This document shows, one piece after another, positions 16,957-25,147 of a DNA stretch of 64,000 nucleotides (positions are counted from its first letter, which is position 1; every line of letters begins with the position of its first letter). Source of the DNA: Paenarthrobacter aurescens TC1. GTDB taxonomy: Bacteria > Actinomycetota > Actinomycetes > Actinomycetales > Micrococcaceae. The notes below the pieces were generated by a model. It searched no databases. It saw nothing but the letters and a program-made list of their open reading frames with translations, and was not told where the DNA came from. The stretch spans positions 4,402,001 to 4,466,000 of the forward strand of contig CP000474.1 in assembly GCA_000014925.1 (NCBI GenBank), written 5' to 3'. The position numbers were made by a program, and so were the translations under genes.

Positions 16957-17870
16957 CAGTGGCCTGCCTTCGTCAGCTCGGGGGTCAGCGAAGCCGCGGC
17001 GTCCTCCACTGCGATGAGTTCCAGGAAGTGTGCCCGCATCCGCTCGCGGTCGGCCTCGCGGCCTGTGATGAGTTGGAAAGCGTCAGCCGCCTGACCGACT
17101 GCCATCCGGCCGCCGTCGAGGACGTCGCAGCCCTTTGCCCGCGCTTCGCGGACGAGTTGCGTCTCAATCGGGCGGTAGACAATGTCAGCCACCCACTGGC
17201 GTGGCTCCAGAAGTTCGATGTCGAGGGGCAGTCCCGGGTGGGCGGCCATGCCGATCGGGGTGCAGTGCACCAGACCGTCGGCAAGGGGCATGATGTCGCC
17301 GAGTTCTCCGGGGGCGTGCGCGGTGACTGTGGCCTGCGGGAAGAGACCTCCAAGTTCAGCGGCTCGTTCCGCAGCCCGTGCCGGGTCCATGTCCACGAGG
17401 TTCAGCGTGCTGACGCCGGCTTTGAGGAGGGAATAGGCGACGGCGGAACCTGCACCGCCCGCACCGAGCTGGACAACGCGGTCCAGCTTGGCATTCGGGA
17501 GACCGTCGGCGAGCGCGGAGCCGAAGCCCGAGAAATCCGTGTTGTGGCCGGTAAACCGACCGTCCTGAATCAGGACCGTATTGACGGCACCCAGGCGACG
17601 GGCGTCGTCGGAAATTTCGTCAAGGTGTTCAAGCACCAACTGCTTGCAAGGATGCGTGATGTTCAGGCCGTTGAAGCCCATGCGGTGGGCCGCTGTCAAG
17701 AGGTCTCCGACGGCGGTGGCCGGCAATGCGAGTTCCAGCAGGTCGAGGGGGCGGTACAGCAAGCGAAGGCCCTGCACATCGGCTTCGCGTTCGTGCATGG
17801 GCGGCGTGAGCGAGGGCATGACCCCTTCGCCTATGAGGCCCACCAGAACGGACTCGGCTCGGTTGCTCAT
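16956..17870 (-). CDS. qsuD: Quinate/shikimate dehydrogenase (QsuD type)
   Basis: 304 residues with AroE architecture: substrate motif SLTPPMHE near residue 20, NGLNITHPCKQ with the catalytic Lys, GHNTDFSGFG, and the nucleotide-binding GAGGAGSAVAY. It is closer in pattern to Corynebacterium QsuD than to biosynthetic AroE, so it probably oxidises shikimate (and quinate) with NAD. First gene of the long qsu-pca operon; AAAGGAG precedes the ATG. No 3-dehydroquinate dehydratase gene is present in this window, so quinate use would need one from elsewhere. Confidence 0.88.
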   Translation of the reverse strand: MSNRAESVLVGLIGEGVMPSLTPPMHEREADVQGLRLLYRPLDLLELALPATAVGDLLTAAHRMGFNGLNITHPCKQLVLEHLDEISDDARRLGAVNTVLIQDGRFTGHNTDFSGFGSALADGLPNAKLDRVVQLGAGGAGSAVAYSLLKAGVSTLNLVDMDPARAAERAAELGGLFPQATVTAHAPGELGDIMPLADGLVHCTPIGMAAHPGLPLDIELLEPRQWVADIVYRPIETQLVREARAKGCDVLDGGRMAVGQAADAFQLITGREADRERMRAHFLELIAVEDAAASLTPELTKAGH

Positions 17871-17957
17871 CCTAAAGCTCCTTTGACTTCAGCACCCGGG
17901 GCGTTTGGCGCTTTTCTGGGGCGCCGCCTGACCGGGTGTTATTTAGATTACTACAAG

Positions 17958-17993
17958 TGTTCATATTCCGCACGCTTGTTCTTATCGCGAACA
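17958..17993 (-). promoter_or_regulatory. Tandem IclR/PcaR-like operator sites upstream of qsuD
   Basis: On the plus strand TGTTCTTATCGCGAACA (17977-17993) is a TGTTC/GAACA inverted repeat, and a related half-conserved copy TGTTCATATTCCGCAC begins 19 bases earlier at 17958. Both resemble, in 8-9 of 15 positions, the GTTCGATAATCGCAC element described for Pseudomonas PcaR promoters (from memory). On the minus strand they lie just upstream of a TAATCT -10-like box (17945-17950), the place expected for an activator. Confidence 0.5.
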
Positions 17994-18008
17994 TTGAGGC
18001 CACGCACA

Positions 18009-18074
18009 CCCAACTAGCTGGCATTTATGGTTGTTCTGAGCGCTGAAAACAACCACTCATGCCAGTCAGCTGGG
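18009..18074 (-). terminator. Long imperfect dyad between the iclR gene and qsuD
   Basis: CCCAACTAGCTGGCAT at 18009 pairs imperfectly with ATGCCAGTCAGCTGGG ending at 18074, and inside it GGTTGTT (18029-18035) pairs with AACAACC (18049-18055). It begins one base after the iclR stop codon. There is no long U-run, but it could end iclR transcription and insulate the qsu-pca promoter from it. Confidence 0.5.
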
Positions 18075-18845
18075 TTAGCGCTGGGGCAGGCGGGCCGCGA
18101 GTTCAGCCGCGGCTTCCTGCAGGGTGGGGACGTGCGCGATGAGTTCCTCCATGGTGAGGCGGAAGACCGGCACTGCGACGGCGAGTGAGGCGAAGGCGTG
18201 ACCCTGGGAGTTGAGGACCGGGACGGCAACAGCGCGCATGCCGATCTCGTTTTCTTCATCCATCACGGCGTATCCCTGGCGGCGCACCTGGTCGATTTCG
18301 GCCCGGAACTTGTCCCGGTCGGTGATCGAGTGCTCGGTCAACGGATCCAGGGGAAGCTCTTCCAGGAGTCGCTTCCGCTCGACCTCTTCTTCGAACGCGA
18401 CGAGTGCCTTGCCCACGGAAGTGGTGTGCAAGGCGCCCAAGTGCCCGGGGTCGCTGGTGACGCGGAAGGTCTTGGGGCCATCCACCTTGTTCACGGTGAG
18501 GTGGTGGTTGCCGTCGCGGACGGACAGGATGGTGGCCTCATGGGTGCGGTCGGTGACTCGCTGGAGGACCGGCAGCGCTGTCGCGGCAAACCCGTGGTGG
18601 TTGGAAACGCGCTGACCCAGCTGGAAGACACGCAATCCCAGGTGATAACGGCGCCCATCGGGCTCGTAGTCCACGAACCCGTCACGGGTGAGCGAACCCA
18701 GCAGGCGATAGGTGGTGCTGAACGGAAGGCTGGCACTCCTGGCCAGATCGGCCGCACTTGCGCCACGCGGCTCATTGCCCAGAAGTACCAGCAGGCTCAG
18801 GGCCTTGCCGACCATGTCGGTCTTTGTGTCCTCTTTCACACTCAT
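18075..18845 (-). CDS. IclR-family transcriptional regulator
   Basis: 256 residues: winged HTH in residues about 20-75 (ASAADLARSASLPFSTTYRLLGSL) and an IclR ligand domain with TSVGKALVAF and DEENEIGMRAVAVPV. It is divergent from the MFS importer and upstream of the qsu-pca operon on the same strand. A perfect palindrome ten bases upstream of its start suggests it controls itself and the transporter. Shikimate, 3-dehydroshikimate or protocatechuate are plausible effectors; this is contextual inference. Confidence 0.85.
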   Translation of the reverse strand: MSVKEDTKTDMVGKALSLLVLLGNEPRGASAADLARSASLPFSTTYRLLGSLTRDGFVDYEPDGRRYHLGLRVFQLGQRVSNHHGFAATALPVLQRVTDRTHEATILSVRDGNHHLTVNKVDGPKTFRVTSDPGHLGALHTTSVGKALVAFEEEVERKRLLEELPLDPLTEHSITDRDKFRAEIDQVRRQGYAVMDEENEIGMRAVAVPVLNSQGHAFASLAVAVPVFRLTMEELIAHVPTLQEAAAELAARLPQR

Positions 18846-18853
18846 ACCTCGAT

Positions 18854-18872
18854 GCTCTCACATAGTGAGAGC
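18854..18872. promoter_or_regulatory. Perfect 19-bp palindrome, probable IclR operator
   Basis: GCTCTCAC (18854-18861), ATA, GTGAGAGC (18865-18872): eight-base arms without mismatch, immediately upstream of the iclR start. A second GCTCTCAC half-site with a degenerate partner (GTGGTTAC) lies at 18946-18964 in the transporter leader. Two copies flanking the divergent promoters fit binding by the neighbouring IclR protein. Confidence 0.7.
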
Positions 18873-18897
18873 TATTTCTAGATGGTGGGGACTTCTC

Positions 18898-18927
18898 TTG
18901 ACAAGTGACCCCACTCACAGTCACTAT
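18898..18927 (+). promoter_or_regulatory. Promoter of the MFS gene with an embedded Crp/GlxR-like site
   Basis: TTGACA at 18898-18903 is a perfect -35 box with a weak -10 (CACTAT, 18922-18927) 18 bases on. The spacer contains GTGACCCCACTCACA (18905-18919), matching GTGA-N6-TCAC of the Crp/GlxR family. A site in the spacer would most simply act as a repressor site for carbon-source control. Confidence 0.45.
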
Positions 18928-19048
18928 TGCTGTATTGCACAAGTAGCTCTCACCATGTGGTTACTTTCGGGATGATCCGGCCGCACCTCGCTCTGGTCTT
19001 CCCACCGAAGCAAGATCCGCGACATCGTCGTCACAGAAGGAACCCCTC

Positions 19049-20371
19049 ATGAGTCAAACAATGCCGTCAGCGACGCCAGGCACTGAAACCACCGCAGGAA
19101 CTCCCAAGAAAGCCGCGCTTGCCAGCTTCCTTGGCAGCGCCGTTGAGTACTACGACTTCTTCATCTTCGGCTCGGCCGCAGCCCTGATCTTCCCGCATGT
19201 GTTCTTCCCGTCTGCCGATGCCAACGCAGCCATCATGTCGTTCGCGACCTTCGGCTTCGCTTACGTTGCCCGCCCCGTGGGTGCTGTGATCCTGGGCCAC
19301 TTCGGTGACCGCATTGGCCGACAAAAAGTCCTCATGTTCACGCTGGTCCTCATGGGTGCCGCCACGTTCGTGATCGGCTGCCTCCCGGACTTCAAGACCA
19401 TCGGCTGGTGGGCACCCGTCCTGCTGGTATTCGCCCGTCTCTGCCAGGGACTTTCTGCCGCTGGTGAGCAGGCCGGCGCCTCCTCAATGACGTTGGAGCA
19501 CGCCCCGGACAACCGCCGCTCCTTCTTCACTTCCTGGACCCTTACCGGCACCCAGGGCGGCCAGATCCTGGCTGCGTTGGTGTTCATCCCGGTGGTGGCA
19601 CTGCCCGACGACATCAAGTACGGCATCGGTTGGCGCATCCCGTTCTGGCTCAGCGCAGTGGTGGTATTGGTTGCCTTCTTCATACGCCGCACCCTCCACG
19701 AGCCGCCTGCCTTCGCGGAGGCCAAGAAGAACAATGAAATCTCCAAGCTCCCCGTTGCCGATCTCCTGAGGCTGCACTGGCGCGATGTTCTCCGCGTAGT
19801 CTGCTGTGCCTTCATCGCCGCCGTGAGCACGGTCTTTGGAACGTTGGCCATCAAGTACGCCCAAGATGTTGCAGGCGTCAACAGCACCATCACGCTGTGG
19901 CTGGTGGTGGCGGCCAACGTCGTAGCCCTGGGAACCCAGCCGCTGTTCGGCATGCTCTCGGACAAGATCGGCCGCAAGCCCGTCTTCATCTACGGAGCTT
20001 TGTCCAGCGCCATCATGACGCCGGTGTTCCTGCTGACCCTCGAAGGCGGCAACGTGCCGCTGATGTTCCTGGTCTCCGTGGTGTTCTTCTCGTTCGGATA
20101 CGCCGCAGCAAACGCAGTGTGGCCCTCCTTCTACGGCGAAATGTTCAGCACCAAGGTCCGCTTCTCCGGCCTGGCCATCGGCACGCAGTTGGGCTTCCTC
20201 ATGGCAGGTTTCGCCCCGGCAATCGTCACTGCCCTGGGTGGCACCAAGCCCGGCGGATGGGTCCAGATCTCCATCTTCACCGCGGTGATCTGCGTGATCG
20301 CAGCTGTCTCGGCCATGACCGCCCGCGAATCGGCCAAGACCCCCACCACCCAACTCGGCCTGTACAAGTAG
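19049..20371 (+). CDS. MFS transporter of the metabolite:H+ symporter family (shikimate/protocatechuate-type importer)
   Basis: 440 residues, 12 predicted membrane helices. MHS-family signatures: AVEYYDFFIFGSAAALIFP at the N-terminus, GHFGDRIGRQKVL in loop 2-3, and GEQAGASSMTLEHAP after helix 4. Family members include ShiA, PcaT and ProP. Divergence from the IclR regulator and closeness to qsuD/qsuB make shikimate or a related hydroaromatic acid the likely cargo. AGAAGGA stands before the ATG at 19049. A perfect terminator hairpin follows 39 bases after the stop. Confidence 0.88.
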   Translation: MSQTMPSATPGTETTAGTPKKAALASFLGSAVEYYDFFIFGSAAALIFPHVFFPSADANAAIMSFATFGFAYVARPVGAVILGHFGDRIGRQKVLMFTLVLMGAATFVIGCLPDFKTIGWWAPVLLVFARLCQGLSAAGEQAGASSMTLEHAPDNRRSFFTSWTLTGTQGGQILAALVFIPVVALPDDIKYGIGWRIPFWLSAVVVLVAFFIRRTLHEPPAFAEAKKNNEISKLPVADLLRLHWRDVLRVVCCAFIAAVSTVFGTLAIKYAQDVAGVNSTITLWLVVAANVVALGTQPLFGMLSDKIGRKPVFIYGALSSAIMTPVFLLTLEGGNVPLMFLVSVVFFSFGYAAANAVWPSFYGEMFSTKVRFSGLAIGTQLGFLMAGFAPAIVTALGGTKPGGWVQISIFTAVICVIAAVSAMTARESAKTPTTQLGLYK

Positions 20372-20409
20372 CCGCAGCGTTCCTGCCCACTTAGTGGGCG
20401 CCAGCAACA

Positions 20410-20447
20410 GGAAAGCCCGGAATGTCCCCTGACATTCCGGGCTTTCC
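20410..20447. terminator. Perfect bidirectional terminator hairpin
   Basis: A 17-bp perfect stem, GGAAAGCCCGGAATGTC (20410-20426) with its complement at 20431-20447, around a CCCT loop. It lies between the converging MFS and FG-GAP protease genes and can serve both, although neither side has a long T-run. Confidence 0.8.
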
Positions 20448-20504
20448 GATGTCCGAACCATGGCGCGGAGGGAGGTAAGCGGGAAGGAGCGCAATCCCCG
20501 GAAG

Positions 20505-23225
20505 CTACCGCGGGTCCAGCACCACCGTTTGGAACGCCCCCTGACCAGTGCCGGTGTAAAGGAACAGGGTCCCGTCGCCGGCCACGCCAACTACGGAAGG
20601 ATTGCCCGTCCCAGTAAAACCATTGCCCAGGGCGGCGAAGGTAGTGAACATGTTCCATCCAGCCCCCAAAGCCACCCGCGCCAGGAAGCCGCCGCTGCCG
20701 TTGCCCGGGTAGAGCCAGAGTGAGCCATCGCTTCCGCGGGCCAGGATGTCCTCCCGGCCATCACCGTTGAAGTCACCGCCCTGCATCACTGAATTGAAGA
20801 TGTTCCAACCGGTGCCGATCTGCCGCCACGGCTGGAATCCACCCGCGCCGTTGCCCGGGTAAAGCCACAAGCTTCCATCGGCAGCACGCGCCACAAGATC
20901 GGCTTTGCCGTCACCGGAGAAATCACCCGGCGCGAGCAGCTGCGTGAACCCTTGCCACCCCGTGCCGATCTGCTTGCGGGCCAAGAACTGGCCGCGGCCA
21001 TCCGTTGGATACAGCCACAACACTCCATCGGAACTGCGCGCCACAAGGTCCGGGTGACCATCGCCGTCGAAATCTCCCGCACTGAGTACCGAAGTGAACG
21101 TGCCCCAACCCGATCCCAGCTGGACTCGCGGCAGGAAACCACCTGAACCATTGCCGGGGTAAAGCCACAACACGCCGTCGGTGCCGCGCGCCAGAATGTC
21201 CGCGACAGCATCGCCGTCGAAATCCCCTGCCTCCCACACCTGACTGAACTGGTTCCAACCGGCGCCAATAGCCAGGCGTTCGGCAAACCCAGAACCGTCG
21301 CCCGGGTAGAGGCGCATGGTTCCCGACGACGTCGCCGTCACGACATCCGACTTCGCGTCACCTGTGAAGTCTTGCCCGCTCACGATGTCGCCCACGGCGT
21401 TCCAACCAGTTCCGACGGCGACACGCGGCACGAAGCCACCCCAGCCATTGCCGGGGTACAGGTAGAGAGTGCCGTCGCTTGCCCGTGCGAGCAGTCCGGC
21501 TCCGGCGCCGGCGAAAGAGCCGTCGGAAGTGATGCTGGTGAAACCATTCCAGCCCGAGCCGATCTGCGACCATGTACGGAAACCGCCTTGGCCGTCACTC
21601 GGGTAGAGCCACAGGCTGCCGTCCGGTTTGGTGGCCATGAGGTCGGGCCGTGCATCGCCGTCAAAATCCCCCACCCCAATGAGGTTGGAGAAGCCTTGCC
21701 AGCCGGATCCGATCTGCCGCTTGGCGAGGAAACCCCCGTTTCCGTCGCCCGGATACAGCCACAGGACACCATCGCTGGTGCGTGCCAGGATGTCACTGCG
21801 GCCGTCACCATTGAAGTCCGCAATGCCGGTAATGGCGTCAAAAATGTTCCACCCCGAGCCGATCTTGCGGGGATTATCAAGTCTGTTGCCGGGCAGGCCC
21901 GCGTAGAGCATCAGTGAGCCGTCAGCCTCGCGGGAGAAGACATCGGCGAGCCTGTCGCCATCGAAGTCGCCCACCGAAAAGCGGATCTTCATTGTGAGCT
22001 TGGGATCGGCAAAAATAGTGACCGACGCTTGCGTTGCGGACACCGAATTGATGGTCACCTGCGTGCCGGTATAGGTAGTGAAAGTGCTGCCGGCCTGCCA
22101 TGCGTGGTTGGTGGCGTACCAAGGTTCCGGGAATGGCTTGGTGGACGGCATGAGGATCAGGGACGAAGCGATGGTGGCTCCGCCGCGCTGGACGATCTTG
22201 ACGCCCCTGTTTCCTGCTGGCTTGCCGGAGTCGTCGAGGTAGCTGTCGTAACCGGCAGCCTGCCGCAGCTCCAGGTAGTAGACCTCTTTGCTGATGGGAT
22301 CCGTGAACTTAATGGCACGCTGGGCTTCGGTTCCGCCCCAAGGTTTCAGTGTGTAGGTCTTGGCGCCCGTGGCAACGCCAACATCACGGATCTCATCTCC
22401 CCGGCCGAGCCCGGCATAGTCCCAGAGCGAGCTGCTCACCACGGGCGATTCGAATTGGGCAGCACCCATGATGTCCGTGGTGTCGCCGTACTCCCGGATG
22501 TAGCACGAGGGATCCGTGAACCGGCCGTTGCCGTCAACCCCGACGTCGGACGCTCCGCTGCCGCACTGCAACGCGTCCGCGTGCATCAGGCCAATGACGT
22601 GGCCGAACTCGTGACTCATCACGTTGTTAGTGAACCCGCTGATCTGCGGCAGGAGGACGCGGCCACTGTAGCTTCCGCTGCTGTAGCCGGCTCCCAGGGC
22701 GTTACCGGACAGCGTGGACGTGGGAATGAAAATCACCAGTGCTGTGTACGGGCTGGCCGTCCAATTCAGCTCGCTGGTGATAGTGGACATGATGGTGCTG
22801 TAGCTATCCGTGGACTTGGCCTTGGACTGGTGGCCGGCAACCTTGGTATTCACCGTCATGGACAGTTTGTTGGCCGTCATCGCTTTCCAGTAGTTGCTGG
22901 ACGCAGCCACAGCCTGCTCGGCACCGGCCATGGACACCGTGTTGCTGTTGTCCGCCAGCTTGGCCGTGACCAGCCGTACCCGGATGTCGCCGTTGGGCCC
23001 GGCCGCTGCCGCGCCGGCGTCGGGAGCGGTATTGAACGGCGTGGCGCGCTCGGGCGGATTCTCGAACGTATGCTCCGAGTGCGGCGTCCCCTCCACGAAC
23101 TGGACGTTCGGGTTGTCCGGTCCGGGCAACGGCACAGCCGTTGCGGGGGTCTGTACGAAAAACAGGCCGGTAGCAAACACCACCAAGCCTGTAGACAACG
23201 CAATTGTTCGCCGTAGCGCACCCAT
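20505..23225 (-). CDS. Secreted metzincin-like metalloprotease with C-terminal FG-GAP/VCBS-type repeats
   Basis: 906 residues. An N-terminal signal peptide (residues 1-30, GALRRTIALSTGLVVFATGLF) is followed by a zinc-protease domain with HEFGHVIGLMH at 205-215, the HExxHxxGxxH metzincin motif. From about residue 415 ten consecutive repeats of 48-50 residues carry DFxGDGxxDLxAR and DGxLWLYPGNGxGGF, which form a calcium-binding beta-propeller in integrin-like proteins. The ATG at 23225 with GGGGAG five bases ahead fits the signal peptide; an extension to 23339 does not. Substrate unknown. Converges with the MFS gene. Confidence 0.88.
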   Translation of the reverse strand: MGALRRTIALSTGLVVFATGLFFVQTPATAVPLPGPDNPNVQFVEGTPHSEHTFENPPERATPFNTAPDAGAAAAGPNGDIRVRLVTAKLADNSNTVSMAGAEQAVAASSNYWKAMTANKLSMTVNTKVAGHQSKAKSTDSYSTIMSTITSELNWTASPYTALVIFIPTSTLSGNALGAGYSSGSYSGRVLLPQISGFTNNVMSHEFGHVIGLMHADALQCGSGASDVGVDGNGRFTDPSCYIREYGDTTDIMGAAQFESPVVSSSLWDYAGLGRGDEIRDVGVATGAKTYTLKPWGGTEAQRAIKFTDPISKEVYYLELRQAAGYDSYLDDSGKPAGNRGVKIVQRGGATIASSLILMPSTKPFPEPWYATNHAWQAGSTFTTYTGTQVTINSVSATQASVTIFADPKLTMKIRFSVGDFDGDRLADVFSREADGSLMLYAGLPGNRLDNPRKIGSGWNIFDAITGIADFNGDGRSDILARTSDGVLWLYPGDGNGGFLAKRQIGSGWQGFSNLIGVGDFDGDARPDLMATKPDGSLWLYPSDGQGGFRTWSQIGSGWNGFTSITSDGSFAGAGAGLLARASDGTLYLYPGNGWGGFVPRVAVGTGWNAVGDIVSGQDFTGDAKSDVVTATSSGTMRLYPGDGSGFAERLAIGAGWNQFSQVWEAGDFDGDAVADILARGTDGVLWLYPGNGSGGFLPRVQLGSGWGTFTSVLSAGDFDGDGHPDLVARSSDGVLWLYPTDGRGQFLARKQIGTGWQGFTQLLAPGDFSGDGKADLVARAADGSLWLYPGNGAGGFQPWRQIGTGWNIFNSVMQGGDFNGDGREDILARGSDGSLWLYPGNGSGGFLARVALGAGWNMFTTFAALGNGFTGTGNPSVVGVAGDGTLFLYTGTGQGAFQTVVLDPR

Positions 23226-23452
23226 TCGATCTCCCCGGGGACGGAGCCTGCGGTTGCTGTGAGACTCAACAACCGGGATCAGGCTACAGCCGGGTAGGTG
23301 CCAAGCCCGGCAGGCGGGGCGGGCCATGTGGAAACCCAACCATCCCGGAATGCTAACGGGACCCTAACCGGGCCGAAATACCGTGGCAACATTGCCGCGC
23401 CACACTGGAATAGCCGGCAAGTGCAGGCACCAGCTCCAGCCAGGAGGACACC

Positions 23453-23689
23453 ATGCTGAAGGAAGCCACCACTCACACAACACGAATACGCGCTATCAGC
23501 CAGCTCCACCGCGGGGACGAAATCGAAGCCCGGCTGTCCGTAGGGCCCGCTTACGATGACGTAGTGATCCGCCGCGGGCGCGTCCAGGAAACGGCGCCGG
23601 GAATTGGCGTGGTGTGGATCATGGACCACGCCACCGGAATGCGGAAAGCCATCAATACCGATGAATGCAGTGTTTGGCGCGTCGCCTGA
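23453..23689 (+). CDS. Small conserved-type hypothetical protein
   Basis: 78 residues with CCAGGAGGACACC before the ATG, so translation looks real. The composition suggests a compact beta-rich soluble protein (RGDEIEARLSVGPAYDDVVIRRGRVQET, then GVVWIMDH); no signal peptide or membrane segment. I do not recognise a family. It stands alone between the protease promoter and the converging sulfur-carrier gene. Confidence 0.65.
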   Translation: MLKEATTHTTRIRAISQLHRGDEIEARLSVGPAYDDVVIRRGRVQETAPGIGVVWIMDHATGMRKAINTDECSVWRVA

Positions 23690-23712
23690 TCCGGCTCGAC
23701 CCCAAACTCCAC

Positions 23713-24000
23713 TCAGCCGCCGGCCACGGATTGGATGATCAAGACCTCCTGGCCTGCCGCAACTTCCGTTTCAAGACCTTTCACACGCCGGATCTCGTCA
23801 CCGTTCACGTAAATATTCACGTAGCGGCGGAGCGCCCCGGTTTCATCACGCAAGCGCCTGGCCAGCACCGGATAATCTCCGGTCACCGAGTCCAGCAGCT
23901 GTCCAACGGTCACAGCCCCGTCGGCGGACGCAGTCAGATAGGACTGTCCGCCGACGAGCGGCTGCAGGACGCCGGGCAACAGGACCGTAAAGTCAGCCAC
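23713..24000 (-). CDS. MoaD/ThiS-family sulfur-carrier-like protein
   Basis: 95 residues with a ubiquitin-like MoaD/ThiS pattern: FTVLLPGVL at the N-terminus, YVNIYVNGDEI in the middle, and a C-terminal Gly-Gly (SVAGG), the residue activated as a thiocarboxylate in the family. The GTG at 24000 is the likely start, with GTAGG six bases ahead. It lies seven bases after the beta-propeller gene, and this two-gene arrangement recurs in actinobacteria. Whether it serves molybdopterin, thiamine or another thiolation is not determined. Confidence 0.8.
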   Translation of the reverse strand: MADFTVLLPGVLQPLVGGQSYLTASADGAVTVGQLLDSVTGDYPVLARRLRDETGALRRYVNIYVNGDEIRRVKGLETEVAAGQEVLIIQSVAGG

Positions 24001-24007
24001 GACCCAC

Positions 24008-25147
24008 CTACCCGGGCACCGGGGCGCTGGCTTTTGTTTCGTTGTCGGCCGGGACACCAACCACGACGGCGGCACGCACGCAGAGCACGTCCGGCAAGTG
24101 CGATGCCACTTCAGTAAAAGTCTCGCCCTCGTCAGCGCTGGCATACACGGCGCCTCCGCGGGTTCCGAAGTACACGCCGGCGGGTTCGGCGGTGTCCACG
24201 GCAGCGGCGTCCCTGAGCACGGCGTTGTATTCGTGGTCCGGGAGACCCGTGTGCAGTTCCTTCCACGTTCCGCCGGCATCGTCTGTGCGGTGGACGCTGA
24301 GCTTGCTGTCCGGCGGGATGCGTTCACCGTCCGCCTTCAACGGGATCACCCATGCTGTGCCTTCCCGGCGCGGATGAGTCAGCATGACGAACCCAAAGTC
24401 TGCCGGCAACCCCTCCGCGATTGAGTCCCAGTTCTCGCCGCCGTCGTCCGTGCGGTACACGCCGTGGTGGTTCTGCGCGTACAAACGGTTCTCGACGGCG
24501 GCATCCGCTGCGATCTTGTGAACGCACTGGCCGAACTCGGGATTCGGATCGGGCATGAAGTAGGCCGAAATTCCCTTGTTGCGGGGCTCCCAGGAGGTGC
24601 CGCCGTCGAGCGATCTGTAAACACCGCCCGTGCTCATGGCGATGTGGACCTTCTCGCCTGACGGATCAACCACGATGGAGTGTGCCGCCGCTCCGCCGTA
24701 GCCGGCGCCCCACTCGCCGCGGTGGGGGTGGTCCCAGAGCCCGCGGTTCAGTTCAAAGTGCTCGCCGCCGTCGGTTGATTTCCATACTGAGATGGGCTCG
24801 CAACCGGCCCAGACAACGCCGGGGCGTGAGTCGGAGTCCGGGTATATCTGCCAGATGCGCTCCAGGGCAGCATCAGTGCCGTCCGGGAATTTGATGGCGC
24901 CCTGCTCGGGCTCGGTCCATGTTGCGCCGAGGTCGTCGGAGTGGGCAACGGTGGGACCCCAATGCTCGGATCGCACGCCCACCATGATCCGTGTTTTGCC
25001 GTCTCGTGTGTCTATTCCGATGCTGGGAATCTCACTCATCAGGAAGTGCGGGCCGGAGAGGGACCATTCTTTCCGGTCCGGGCTGCTTGCGAGCCAGAGG
25101 CCTTTCTTTGTCCCGATCGCGATGAGGTAACTCTCTGCGGTAGCCAT
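24008..25147 (-). CDS. BNR/sialidase-like beta-propeller protein
   Basis: 379 residues with at least five Asp-box or BNR-like motifs (SDDLGATW, STDGGEHF, SLDGGTSWEP, TDDGGENWDS, TDDAGGTWKE, SADEGETF), spaced as blades of a sialidase/sortilin-type propeller. No signal peptide is seen, so it is probably cytoplasmic, and sialidase catalytic residues are not evident. It is paired with the sulfur-carrier gene. The start at 25147 (MATAESYLIAIGTKKGLWLA) matches the first blade; an in-frame extension to 25183 is possible. Confidence 0.75.
   Translation of the reverse strand: MATAESYLIAIGTKKGLWLASSPDRKEWSLSGPHFLMSEIPSIGIDTRDGKTRIMVGVRSEHWGPTVAHSDDLGATWTEPEQGAIKFPDGTDAALERIWQIYPDSDSRPGVVWAGCEPISVWKSTDGGEHFELNRGLWDHPHRGEWGAGYGGAAAHSIVVDPSGEKVHIAMSTGGVYRSLDGGTSWEPRNKGISAYFMPDPNPEFGQCVHKIAADAAVENRLYAQNHHGVYRTDDGGENWDSIAEGLPADFGFVMLTHPRREGTAWVIPLKADGERIPPDSKLSVHRTDDAGGTWKELHTGLPDHEYNAVLRDAAAVDTAEPAGVYFGTRGGAVYASADEGETFTEVASHLPDVLCVRAAVVVGVPADNETKASAPVPG

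Noticed and set aside
20505..21980. Dense direct repeats as a possible CRISPR or satellite array
   Set aside because: The about 147-bp period is in frame and encodes FG-GAP protein repeats; there are no spacers.
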